From Serratia sp. Ag1 (lineage in GTDB: Bacteria > Pseudomonadota > Gammaproteobacteria > Enterobacterales > Enterobacteriaceae): a stretch of 43,880 bases of DNA. Numbering within the stretch: the stretch's first letter is position 1; each line of letters opens with the position of its first letter. The stretch is taken from assembly GCF_000743355.1 (NCBI RefSeq), contig NZ_JQEI01000038.1:1-43880 (forward strand). Direction: 5' to 3'. The notes under the pieces were generated by a model, which was given only the letters and a program-made list of their open reading frames with translations, had not been told where the DNA came from and did not search any database. This document shows positions 10,301 to 15,116 of the stretch, in pieces. The translations under genes and the position numbers were made by a program.

Positions 10301-10402
10301 ATACACATAAATGATAATACTATTCCTTCCGGTATCAACCGAGCAGAATTTAACAAATGGCGTTCTGATTACTGGAAAGAAAGAGCCGCAGGGTTTAAGT
10401 AG
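1373..10402 (+). CDS. cdiA: CdiA contact-dependent inhibition exoprotein with LHH nuclease toxin tail
   Basis: A 3,009-residue TpsA exoprotein. The GTG start opens an extended signal (ESPR, MNKNLYRIVFNTARGMLMVV) cleaved near VQA|NIVADG at residue 68. The TPS secretion domain follows, with NPAGITCSGCGFINANRAT at residues 179-197. FHA-1 repeats fill about 300-1350. The probable receptor-binding segment lies near 1350-1660, a YP-like part includes LVETDPRFTDKKQWLGSDY, and FHA-2 repeats run about 1900-2560. A DUF637-like segment precedes LENN (2767-2770), a variant of the VENN boundary. Beyond it are a pre-toxin (TG) hydrophobic stretch and a C-terminal LHH HNH/EndoVII-like nuclease (Leu2951-His2952-His2953, then DGPIAEATQSFH). 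The toxin part is clearly AT-richer than the rest, as expected for a swappable module. The predicted role is delivery of a DNase into touching competitor cells; target and receptor are unknown. Confidence 0.93.
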   Translation: MNKNLYRIVFNTARGMLMVVPDIAGAGRAAASSPSSGTGYTLSQIIGSVKGVCFALLLALGAIQPVQANIVADGSAPGNQQPTIISSANGTPQVNIQTPSAEGVSRNVYSQFDVDNKGVVLNNSHLNTQTQIAGMVTANPWLAKGEAKVILNEVNARDPSQLNGFIEVAGQKAQVVIANPAGITCSGCGFINANRATLTTGQAQMLNGQLTGYNVERGEIVVQGKGLDSSQQDHTDLIARSIKINAGVWANDLNVTTGRNQVDASHQSVTAKTSDGSPRPFVAVDVSQLGGMYANKILLRGTEAGVGVHNAGALNAIAGDVVVNADGLLTSSGAITATQNLQLTTSGGVENSGKLYAGNNTQVQTAGALTNSGILAAQGHTTLSAASLNSTTQGVLAAGMASDGKLGTSGNLTLNSQGQLSANGQNSAAGQLIATGTALDFSGSQTYGNTIDLQATAGELRTAGANLAATHTLSARTGGMLNNDGGKLSADQLSLTANSLSNQQGTVQQLGQQDFTLSHAASINNRGGTIASNSKNLTLNTANLNNETGTIVHAGDGALSIQAAQMNGDKGAVVSNGSLALSGTALQLDNTTTQAGNITLNAGSLSHRGGQMTQTGSGTLNLNVTDYFNNLDGSVFSNGALSLTAGTLNNQQGELIAADKHDLTLTLGGTLNNRDGLIAADGRLTSLTGAVDNTGGLIQAGSALNLNSRGAEVINRNSGTQGGIISSGSMTLSTGNLDNRAGQIAAKALNAQTGDINNGAGKILADNGLTLESRALNNQAGSIQSGAALTLDTHGQNINNAAGGLLGASGSLSLSSGALDNRQGKLVGGGDTQLHTGVIDNRGGQLASLSTLSIFNTGLLNDDGGLLQSAADLLIDTQGGTLSNTDSGDQGGITSQGNLTLHTATLDNQHGVLISNQQLTLTAGAVNNQQGQIAALDSINALTQALNNAWGSLQSGQNVQWNTQGYALDNQHGTFSAQGDLSLTTADVNNQYGVLASGGAMTLNTAVFDNSLQGNLFSKGSLDFTASQINNQQGQIQALGNMALSAVQSVIDNGAGLIQGALNVTLNAATILNQNTLDAQRGIQGGSLTLNAVDVDNSQGALRVDDALTLNLSGNLNNTSGLLSAQNSLHTQAQQITNSAGSMEAGQQLTLNSGSLTGDGSLLSLGDMTLNLTQDFFNTGTVQAGNNLALSTQGNLTNQSLIQAGNQLDLTTTNLFNSATAELSAGTTQLTATQTLTNTGLIDGFYTRLNGTTVNNIGSGRIYGDALAIQAGTLNNLAENGQAATIAARQRLDLGVGTLNNYDHALIYSDGFMSIGGALDGSYQAIGQGGVLNNHSSTIESAGDMALNIAQINNINDHFSLENVLVSQEQISEYEVARLNNGVRYNDKDYTIYIYQDEVNVLCIEGVICHTTDGDRFTHYDYTRTITEDRVKETDPAKILAGGNLSINANTVLNDKSQIIAGGALSLQAGSVDNVEVEANRQINDVGKATYYSRHQQKGGDSSNVDETGYTPPTVIQAITLKPSTLAEYTQGQGSALVIDAQQKADINGDIQGAAGINAAPIAGPGAGNLLPVVPGAVTLPAGKTFEVNLGASGKVVRIVGPNTQLPDNSLFQVHPESSPYLVETDPRFTDKKQWLGSDYMMNAFTTDPNNVLKRLGDGYYEQRLIREQVIALSGNRYLDGFSNDDDQFKALMNNGVEFGKKYNLTLGVALTAEQMALLTGDIVWMVAQTVTLPDGRTQQVLVPQVYATVKAGDLDGSGALLAGKTVGLNLTGNLTNSGRINGQQSTQILAENINNLGGLIQGNDVALKARTDINNVGGVIAGQQSLTATAGRDINAITTTRSAESAGGNFARTTLDRVAGLYVQQPDGTLALQAGRDVNLTAAQVVNSGEGGTTAITAGRDLNLNTVNTGSTDNLNWGDNWQHHSSSQQVGSEIVGAGNVQLGAGNNVNITAGNVSAGDTLSVAAGNDINIQHGVDTTTLDQHYKATGSSGMLSKTTTESRDTISQQTVRGSQLSGDSVSMQAGRDLTVTGSSVAATQDVALSAGNNLNLQAATEQRDETHMLQEKKSGLSGTGGIGFSYGTNDTKTTDDGKSRTSVGSTVGSTQGNVTLNAGNSLTVQGSDVLAGKDINLTGKEVNVLAAENQSTQKHVVEQKQSGLTLALSGTVGSAVSSAVSSANDASKESSGRLAALQGMKAALSGVQAAQANELHNAGDENTSLVGLNLSYGSQSSKSEQTTNQSQSQGSTLTAGNNLNIRSTGTDINVQGSQLQAGKDINLNAARDVNLLSAQNTQTVDGKNESHGASVGVGVNFGQGKNGLTLNASANKGSGSESGNMLTHTETTLNAGNNLNITSGRDTTLTGAQVSGEKVTMDVGRNLTLTSERDSDNYDSKQQNASAGGSVGVGTISGSVNLSRDKMHSTYDSVQEQTGVFAGKGGFDITVGEHTQLNGAVIGSTATADKNKLDTGTLGFSNIENKAEYEVEHQSAGISSGGSFGGQFAGNMANGLLTGVNGSDSASSTTKSAVSEGTITIRDKDKQTQNVGDLSRDVENANPGLDKIFDKEREQNRLKEAQLIGEIGSQAADIARTQGDINGLKAAKEKYPDKTVEQLRETQAYKDAMKQYGTGSALQQGIQAATAAIQGLAGGDMAKALAGASAPYLAEVIHKMTTSADGKTVNTEANLMAHAVLGAVTAAVNGNSALAGASGAVMGEFIAQQMYPGIKREDLTEEQRQTISALGTLAAGLAGGIVGDSTADAVAGGQAGKNALENNNLAHALGAAEAQKAGTIKKYEESKKAYCELMPDACKQAGEIIKGGADLGSDFIPVYGDIKSFAEAQSALDYLVATIGIIPVAGDVAGKAIKGAEAALKKGDLAEASKLLSKASDEVSSVKYFGQDRKYWSAEPVQFNGNKVYQRNDLFDPHYVDPKSGKTNIQLMDAGRAPIGTDGKPVNLHHMLQRQDGPIAEATQSFHKENHGVIHINDNTIPSGINRAEFNKWRSDYWKERAAGFK

Positions 10403-10410
10403 GAGGTGAT

Positions 10411-10830
10411 ATGAGCAGTGAACTTGATAGAGTTATCAATGAGTTAAAGATGTTATCAGGCGGCGAAAGTCTTAATGTCGACTTGCCAGATGATGCATTA
10501 ATAACGCGCTATGAAAAAGACATCGGTTTTACTTTTCCTGAGGACTATAAAAAAGCGCTGAAAGAAGTCAGCAATGTATTTTATGGGACCGTTGAATTGC
10601 TATCTGTTACTAAAGATGGCAATTATTATGGTGAGCTTGCTCAGGCTTTACGTGATGCGAGAGATCAAGGACTGCCCGAGGACTGGTTGCCTATCTGTGA
10701 AGATAACGGTAGTTATTATTGTCTTGTCCCGAATGGTCAAGTTAGATACTGGACTACAGATGGTTATAGTGACGAGAAATGGCCGGACCTGGCAAGCTGG
10801 ATTAAACAGGTCTGGATAGAAAGCAATTAA
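10411..10830 (+). CDS. cdiI: CdiI immunity protein, SMI1/KNR4 (SUKH) family
   Basis: A 139-residue SUKH-family protein that should bind and neutralise the LHH nuclease of the upstream CdiA. The family pattern is visible in LPDDALITRYEKDIGFTFPEDYKKAL (the F-P-x-D-Y motif), followed by a tryptophan-rich C-terminal half (KWPDLASWIKQVWIES). A strong AGGAGGTGAT ribosome site begins in the cdiA stop codon and the ATG is 8 nt after it, so the two are probably translationally coupled. LHH toxins are commonly paired with SUKH immunity proteins, which supports the pairing. Base composition is AT-rich like the toxin tail. Confidence 0.88.
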   Translation: MSSELDRVINELKMLSGGESLNVDLPDDALITRYEKDIGFTFPEDYKKALKEVSNVFYGTVELLSVTKDGNYYGELAQALRDARDQGLPEDWLPICEDNGSYYCLVPNGQVRYWTTDGYSDEKWPDLASWIKQVWIESN

Positions 10831-10836
10831 TACGTA

Positions 10837-10856
10837 CCTTGGTCATCTGACCAAGG
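10837..10856 (+). terminator. Hairpin after cdiI, terminator-like
   Basis: Complementary arms CCTTGGTCA and TGACCAAGG meet almost without a loop, 7 nt after the cdiI stop. The T-run is poor (CATTGCTTC), so it is a modest terminator candidate for the CDI operon. Confidence 0.5.
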
Positions 10857-10907
10857 CATTGCTTCTATATACAAAACACTTACCATCATAGATGAAAAGC
10901 ATAGAGT

Positions 10908-11015
10908 ATGAGCTTGAATGATGTAAAAAATGCCATTGATATTATCAATGGCAAGAGGGATGAGTCTGACTTTGATGGGCCTAAAGATAAAGCGCTCATT
11001 AAATCTTCAAAGTAA
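10908..11015 (+). pseudogene. Truncated orphan SUKH-type immunity gene remnant
   Basis: A 35-codon reading frame encodes MSLNDVKNAIDIINGKRDE followed by SDFDGPKDKALIKSSK. The D-F-x-G-P-x-x-x-x-L-I stretch resembles the N-terminus of SMI1/KNR4 immunity proteins, in which an 'AEEALGxxFPxxY'-like core normally follows. Here a TAA ends it just before that core and no other frame continues it. It lies 78 nt after cdiI. CDI loci often gather orphan toxin/immunity fragments after the main pair, so this is probably a decayed immunity gene from an earlier toxin tail. The family match is from memory of the pattern. Confidence 0.5.
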
Positions 11016-11387
11016 GCCAGACTGACACGGGGCACTGCATTCTCTGTAACAGTGTGGTTAGGTTGCATAGAGAGTGTGAGTCCATAGTTCGCATTAGTTC
11101 AGATTTGATCTGGTACTCTTACGGCACAGAGCTATACCCAGTCGGCAGACAGCTTTGTTTTAAGAGTAGACATACTTACCCAAAATCATCTTAAAAATGC
11201 GCTGTAAGAATGTTATGCTGAGAGAGTCATCACTCTTATGATTTTATATACAGAAAGTATTTTTCTGAATTATAGTCTTATCAGAGATAAGCTAAAAAAG
11301 GAAGGGGGGGAGTCTTCATTGAACGAGCATCAGTTAGAGTTAGGTTGAGTTATTCTTCATATTTTAGGGTTAAAAAAGGAGTAAATA
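11016..11387. other. AT-rich intergenic region before the DUF262-HEPN pair
   Basis: This stretch has no convincing gene. It should carry the promoter of the two-gene module at 11388-13104. Visible elements are a perfect 15-bp dyad at 11277-11291 (listed separately), a small 5-bp hairpin at 11223-11236, and the ribosome site AAAAAAGGAG just before 11388. Confidence 0.5.
11277..11291. promoter_or_regulatory. Perfect dyad CTTATC-AGA-GATAAG, possible operator
   Basis: Two 6-bp arms are exact inverted copies around a 3-nt centre, 96 nt before the start of the DUF262 gene. Its size suits a small dimeric repressor or an autoregulating toxin-antitoxin protein. In sequence this AT-rich such dyads can arise by chance. 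Confidence 0.3.
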
Positions 11388-12458
11388 ATGGATGTAGAAT
11401 CTCAAATTAAGCAACTAAGAAAAGAGGTTGCATATGATACCAGAGATTTCACTATTGAAATCATAGTGAATAAATACAAGGAAGGCTTCGATGATAATAT
11501 GAATGAGATATATGTCCCTGAGTACCAACGTGATTTTGTATGGGATGAAAACAGACAATCAAAGATGATAGAGTCCATTATGCTCGGATTGCCTATACCA
11601 TCAATATTTATTGCCGAAGACGATAATGGTAGATTTGAAATCGTTGATGGCTCTCAAAGGATTAGAACGCTTAACGCATTCATCCACGATGAGCTTGAAT
11701 TAACTGGATTACAAAAAATAACATCATTAAATGGACATGTCTTTTCATCTTTAGATATCTCAAGACAAAGGAAGTTCAGAAATACAGTAGTCAGTATAAT
11801 CGTTTTAGCTGAGACTGCATCTGATGAAATGAAAAATGATTTATTTGAAAGGATAAATAAAGGGGCGGATTTACTTCGAAATATGGAGACAAGAAAGGGA
11901 ATTTATCATGGCCCATTCACAGACTTTGTTTATAAAGAATGCTCGATAAACGAAAAATTTAGAGAGATGGTAATTTTATCTAAATCCGTAAAAAACAGGC
12001 AGGAGTATGAGGAACTGATTGTTAGATTTTTTGCTATGGTAGACTCATATCCGAAGTACACTACATTTTCGCGCAGTGTCACTAAGGCTCTTGATGAATA
12101 TATGCAAAGTGAGAATGAAAGATTTTCTAGTGATATCAAAGAGAGCAAGAAAATAGCGTTCAACAGAATGATAGACTTTGTTGCCGACAATTTTATGTTT
12201 GGGTTTTCAAAAGCAGAAGGAATGGAGACATCAAGGATATTATTTGAGGCAATATCAGTGGGTGTCCATTTGGCTCTTGAGAAAAAGAGTGACCTTACAC
12301 TGAGTGAGAAGGTAGATGTGAGATATTGGACGTCGAAGAAAGAGTTCGCCAAAGTAATCTCAAGTGAATACAAAACACACGCAGTACAGACGTTAAGAGG
12401 TCGAGTTGAATTTGTTCGTGACTCTTTGATTAAGTTGTCAAATAACAAGAGAAATTGA
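11388..12458 (+). CDS. DUF262 (ParB/Srx-fold) protein of a putative defence module
   Basis: A 356-residue protein with a DUF262 domain near the N-terminus. The motifs are VPEYQRDFVW (43-52), ESIMLGLPIPSIFI (62-75) and DGSQRIRTL (87-95), matching the P-x-Y-Q-R, S-I-x-x-G-x-P-I-P and D-G-x-Q-R-x-x-T-L signatures. DUF262 occurs in GmrS/GmrSD type IV restriction proteins and other defence proteins as a nucleotide-using (NTPase or nuclease) domain. No DUF1524 HNH domain follows, so this is not a complete GmrSD. The C-terminal half (about 180-356) is alpha-helical and unrecognised. It is 1 nt from the HEPN gene and far more AT-rich than the chromosome around it, indicating transfer. Confidence 0.85.
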   Translation: MDVESQIKQLRKEVAYDTRDFTIEIIVNKYKEGFDDNMNEIYVPEYQRDFVWDENRQSKMIESIMLGLPIPSIFIAEDDNGRFEIVDGSQRIRTLNAFIHDELELTGLQKITSLNGHVFSSLDISRQRKFRNTVVSIIVLAETASDEMKNDLFERINKGADLLRNMETRKGIYHGPFTDFVYKECSINEKFREMVILSKSVKNRQEYEELIVRFFAMVDSYPKYTTFSRSVTKALDEYMQSENERFSSDIKESKKIAFNRMIDFVADNFMFGFSKAEGMETSRILFEAISVGVHLALEKKSDLTLSEKVDVRYWTSKKEFAKVISSEYKTHAVQTLRGRVEFVRDSLIKLSNNKRN

Positions 12459-12459
12459 T

Positions 12460-13104
12460 ATGGATATCATTAAGAGTGATTTTGATGATAGATGTGAGAC
12501 CATAAATCACTTACATAATCACATCGAATTTATGACACTACAGTCTAAATCTGTAACTACAGTTCTTATATTGAAGTCGAGCTTATTTGTTGCTATTTAC
12601 AATAATATAGAAGCGACTTTCTTTGCTTTGTTTGAGCAGATACATAAAGAAGTTAGCTCTGTCGATTACCATGCTCTTTCCCAACGTCTAAAAGTGTTAT
12701 TTGTTGAATATCATTTCAATAAAATTAGCAGTATTAATCCAGGTTCGTTAAAAAAATTACAAGAGTGTGAGTTGAAATTTCCACAGTTAATGGAGTATTT
12801 GGATAAGAGAAAGCTCTTTTCAGGTAATCTTGATGTAAGAAAAGCTAAGGATATATTCTACACATATGGAATACCATTTTTTGAATTCCACCCGGATGTG
12901 TCTGAATCTATTTTGACCGTAAAAAACAAAAGAAATAGTATAGCTCATGGAGAGGTTACCCTATTAGATGCAAGTTCTGGGTTTAATAATGCTAAAATGA
13001 AGAGACTTGTTGATGATAATGAAAATTTCCTAACGAAATTGATCAGTATTGTTGGCCTTTATCTTGATGGAAGGAAATATCTGAGTGCTGTAAATGCAGC
13101 GTAA
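12460..13104 (+). CDS. HEPN-domain protein, MAE_28990/MAE_18760-like putative RNase
   Basis: A 214-residue protein resembling the MAE_28990/MAE_18760 HEPN group. Features are a helical N-terminus, a GNLDVRKAKDIFYTYGI segment (122-138) seen in that group, and KNKRNSIAHGE with Arg158 and His163. This R-x4-H is the HEPN ribonuclease catalytic signature. Family members are found with ParB/DUF262-type partners in predicted toxin or abortive-infection modules. The ATG is 1 nt after the stop of the DUF262 gene, so the two are a coupled operon. Codon use is very AT-rich. RNase activity and role in defence are inferred from the motif and pairing. Confidence 0.8.
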   Translation: MDIIKSDFDDRCETINHLHNHIEFMTLQSKSVTTVLILKSSLFVAIYNNIEATFFALFEQIHKEVSSVDYHALSQRLKVLFVEYHFNKISSINPGSLKKLQECELKFPQLMEYLDKRKLFSGNLDVRKAKDIFYTYGIPFFEFHPDVSESILTVKNKRNSIAHGEVTLLDASSGFNNAKMKRLVDDNENFLTKLISIVGLYLDGRKYLSAVNAA

Positions 13105-13116
13105 GACAAAACAATT

Positions 13117-13392
13117 TATACCCAAAATAATTCTAAATAGCTTTTCACAATAGTAGATCACTGGATGGATACTCAGTACTACTTTACGAATCACCACTCT
13201 CAACAGCAAAGCCTTAGCATGTGGTCATTTGAGGATGAAAACACCCTACGCCTTACCCCACAAGCTTTCCACAAGGTGTAGCGGTATTATGAAAAGCTAT
13301 TTAGTTGCTTGTAGGCGGCAACTGAGTGAAGCCCCAGGAGCTTACTGAAGTAAGTGATAAGTGACTGGGAGTGAGTGAGGGCAGTCACCCAG
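13117..13392 (-). repeat. Degenerate copy of the 127-bp palindromic repeat, split by an insertion
   Basis: It begins TATACCCAAAATAATTC, the reverse complement of the right end of the repeats at 27526-27652 and 43565-43691. The expected sequence resumes at 13304 (GTTGCTTGTAGGCGGCAACT). It carries a small AAGTGA duplication near 13355, then decays near 13392 without the closing end. A 166-bp element splits it. The right limit is approximate. Confidence 0.75.
13136..13301. mobile_element. MITE-like element with inverted ends and TA duplication
   Basis: The ends AATAGCTTTTCACAATA and the reverse complement of the right end agree at 17 of 18 positions. TA lies on each side (13134-13135 and 13302-13303). 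Removing the element and one TA restores a continuous palindromic repeat, so this is a clean insertion. TA duplication fits an IS630/Tc1-mariner transposase acting in trans. There is no coding capacity; an internal imperfect hairpin (about 13247-13282) is present. Confidence 0.75.
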
Positions 13393-13632
13393 GCTTAGGA
13401 ATGAGTGCGGCGTTAAGTCACCGGAGTACCTCTAGTGGGGCTAGGTCTGGATATTTCAGGTTAAAAGGACGCTTTTTCATCAGTTTTTGGCCGTGAAATA
13501 GCCCATGCGGTCATAAGTTAAGCGCTTGGGTTGAGGCCGCAACCTTTCTTGATGTTTGGGGCTTGCTAAGGAAATATTATTGGTACATAATGCGGTCCAT
13601 ATTACGGAGTGCCGTAGTAGAAAATAGTTTTA
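13393..13632. other. Non-coding stretch at the island end
   Basis: I see no credible gene here. The base composition is mixed and no integrase or insertion-sequence remnant is recognisable. It probably belongs to the island's right arm, since the att-like scar lies just beyond it. Confidence 0.5.
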
Positions 13633-13645
13633 AATCAATTAATTA
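13633..13645 (+). promoter_or_regulatory. IHF-binding consensus near the island border
   Basis: AATCAATTAATTA matches WATCARNNNNTTR at every defined position. It lies 19 nt on the island side of the tRNA-Gly 3' fragment, where IHF would bend an integrase att arm. The region is AT-rich, so a chance match is possible. Confidence 0.4.
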
Positions 13646-13663
13646 AATGCTCAGTGGGAAGTC

Positions 13664-13677
13664 CGTTTCCCGCTCCA
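13664..13677 (+). repeat. attR-like scar: 3' end of tRNA-Gly(GCC)
   Basis: CGTTTCCCGCTCCA is identical to the last 14 nt of E. coli-type tRNA-Gly(GCC) (T-arm, acceptor strand and discriminator with the CCA), and AATTTTTCT follows. Upstream sequence does not fold into the rest of a tRNA, so it is a fragment. In E. coli glyV-glyX-glyY lie between orn and queG, and queG is next here in the expected orientation. This is what remains after integration into a tRNA-Gly 3' end. Confidence 0.65.
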
Positions 13678-13976
13678 ATTTTTCTCTCCAGATAAAATCC
13701 AGTTCTACCCCTCTCAGGATGCGGGATTCGCTATCTTATTCATCTTCAGATGCAACGTTGTGAACAGAGTTATCCACAGATTGCGCACCTAAACTCTGTT
13801 GTTCAGAAATTCAATGTCACGCAAGTGAAATATTTATTTAATTGATAATTAAGTCATTTTATTTATCTTAAAACGTTATCGCGATCACTTGCTCTTTTTT
13901 TGGCGGTTGAAAGACAAGGTGTTTTTATTTTTATGCACAAATCCACAGGGCAAGTCTGATGGCAAAGTGACAGATG
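13678..13976. promoter_or_regulatory. Intergenic region with two DnaA boxes (datA-like candidate)
   Basis: No gene is visible. TTATCCACA (13770-13778) and TTATGCACA (13931-13939) both fit the DnaA-box consensus TTWTNCACA. The first sits in the loop of a 9-bp inverted repeat (13763-13771 with 13792-13800). The E. coli datA locus, which titrates DnaA and promotes ATP hydrolysis on it, maps in this chromosomal neighbourhood near glyVXY and queG. E. coli datA has more boxes, so this may be reduced or diverged. Confidence 0.45.
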
Positions 13977-15116
13977 CTAGGCATCCCGCGGTAACCCTTT
14001 TTCCACCGCCCGAATCAAGCGTTTTTTCTGCAAGTTTTGTACTTCAACCCCCAAAGCATCACGCCGCGCCAACTGTTGTTCCACCGCCCAAATGATATGT
14101 TCGTCCAACATGCGGTCTTCGCCCTGACGGGCGCGTAGTGCAATGACGATCTGATCTTGATAAGGGGCATTGCCAAGCGCCACAGCAATATTACGCAGCC
14201 AGCGCAAGTGGCCAATACGCCGGATAGCGGAACCTTCGGTGATGCGCAGAAACTTTTCTTCACTCCAGCCGAACAGGCTGAGCAACTGCGGAGCGTGCAG
14301 CACCGCGCGCGGGCTGAAATCGTCTTCATCAGTCAATTGCGAGAAACGGTTCCATGGGCAGATAAGTTGGCAGTCATCGCAGCCGTAGATACGATTCCCC
14401 ATCAGAGGGCGGAATTCTTCTGGAATAGCGCCATCCAGTTCGATAGTCAGGTAGGAAATGCAGCGCCGGGCATCGACGGTATAAGGCGCAACGATTGCGC
14501 CGGTTGGGCAGGTGGTGATGCAGGCGACGCAACGGCCACATTGTTCTTCCTGCGGTTGATCGACGGGCAGTGGCAGGTCAATCAGTAATTCCCCCAGAAA
14601 GAACCAGGAACCCGCGTCGCGATTAAGAATAAGTGAGTGTTTACCAACCCATCCGATGCCTGATTTGGCTGCCAGGGCGCGTTCCATCACCGGGGCTGAA
14701 TCGACAAATGGCCGAAAATTCAGCTCCCCGCAATAATCCTGAATCTGTTCACCGAGCTTTTTCAACCGCTGACGCAGCAGTTTATGGTAGTCGCGGCCTA
14801 GCGCGTAACGGCTGACATAACCCAATTGCGCATTTTGCAGTGTACTGGCGAAGGCGGCCTTGGCAGGCAAATAGTTCATGCGCACGCTGATAACGCGTAA
14901 CGTACCGGGCAACAGCTCATGTGGCCGAGCGCGCAACATGCCGTGGCGGGCCATCCAGGCCATCTCACCGTGATACTGTTTGTCCAGCCACGCCTGCAGC
15001 TTCGGCTCTCCCGCGCTGAGATCGGTATCACAGATGCCAACCTGCTGGAATCCTAGCGATTGCCCCCATTGCTTGATATGTTGGGCGAGTTGATTGAGAT
15101 CGAGAGGGTATGTCAT
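13977..15116 (-). CDS. queG: Epoxyqueuosine reductase QueG
   Basis: A 379-residue cobalamin- and iron-sulfur-dependent enzyme that performs the last step of queuosine synthesis, reducing epoxyqueuosine to queuosine in tRNA. Two 4Fe-4S binding motifs are visible: CGRCVACITTCPTGAIV (about residues 190-207) and YGCDDCQLICPWNRF (about 245-260). Length matches the E. coli protein (formerly YjeS). The start codon overlaps that of the divergent nnr gene by 2 nt (the sequence CATG), leaving no spacer between their coding regions, so promoters must lie within the neighbouring genes. The C-terminal end abuts the DnaA-box region. Confidence 0.95.
   Translation of the reverse strand: MTYPLDLNQLAQHIKQWGQSLGFQQVGICDTDLSAGEPKLQAWLDKQYHGEMAWMARHGMLRARPHELLPGTLRVISVRMNYLPAKAAFASTLQNAQLGYVSRYALGRDYHKLLRQRLKKLGEQIQDYCGELNFRPFVDSAPVMERALAAKSGIGWVGKHSLILNRDAGSWFFLGELLIDLPLPVDQPQEEQCGRCVACITTCPTGAIVAPYTVDARRCISYLTIELDGAIPEEFRPLMGNRIYGCDDCQLICPWNRFSQLTDEDDFSPRAVLHAPQLLSLFGWSEEKFLRITEGSAIRRIGHLRWLRNIAVALGNAPYQDQIVIALRARQGEDRMLDEHIIWAVEQQLARRDALGVEVQNLQKKRLIRAVEKGLPRDA

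Noticed and set aside
11388..12458. A GmrSD-type type IV restriction enzyme
   Set aside because: The DUF262 part is present, but no DUF1524 HNH motif is found in this protein or its partner.
13664..13677. A complete tRNA-Gly gene
   Set aside because: Only the 3' end is present; upstream bases cannot form the D, anticodon and acceptor arms.
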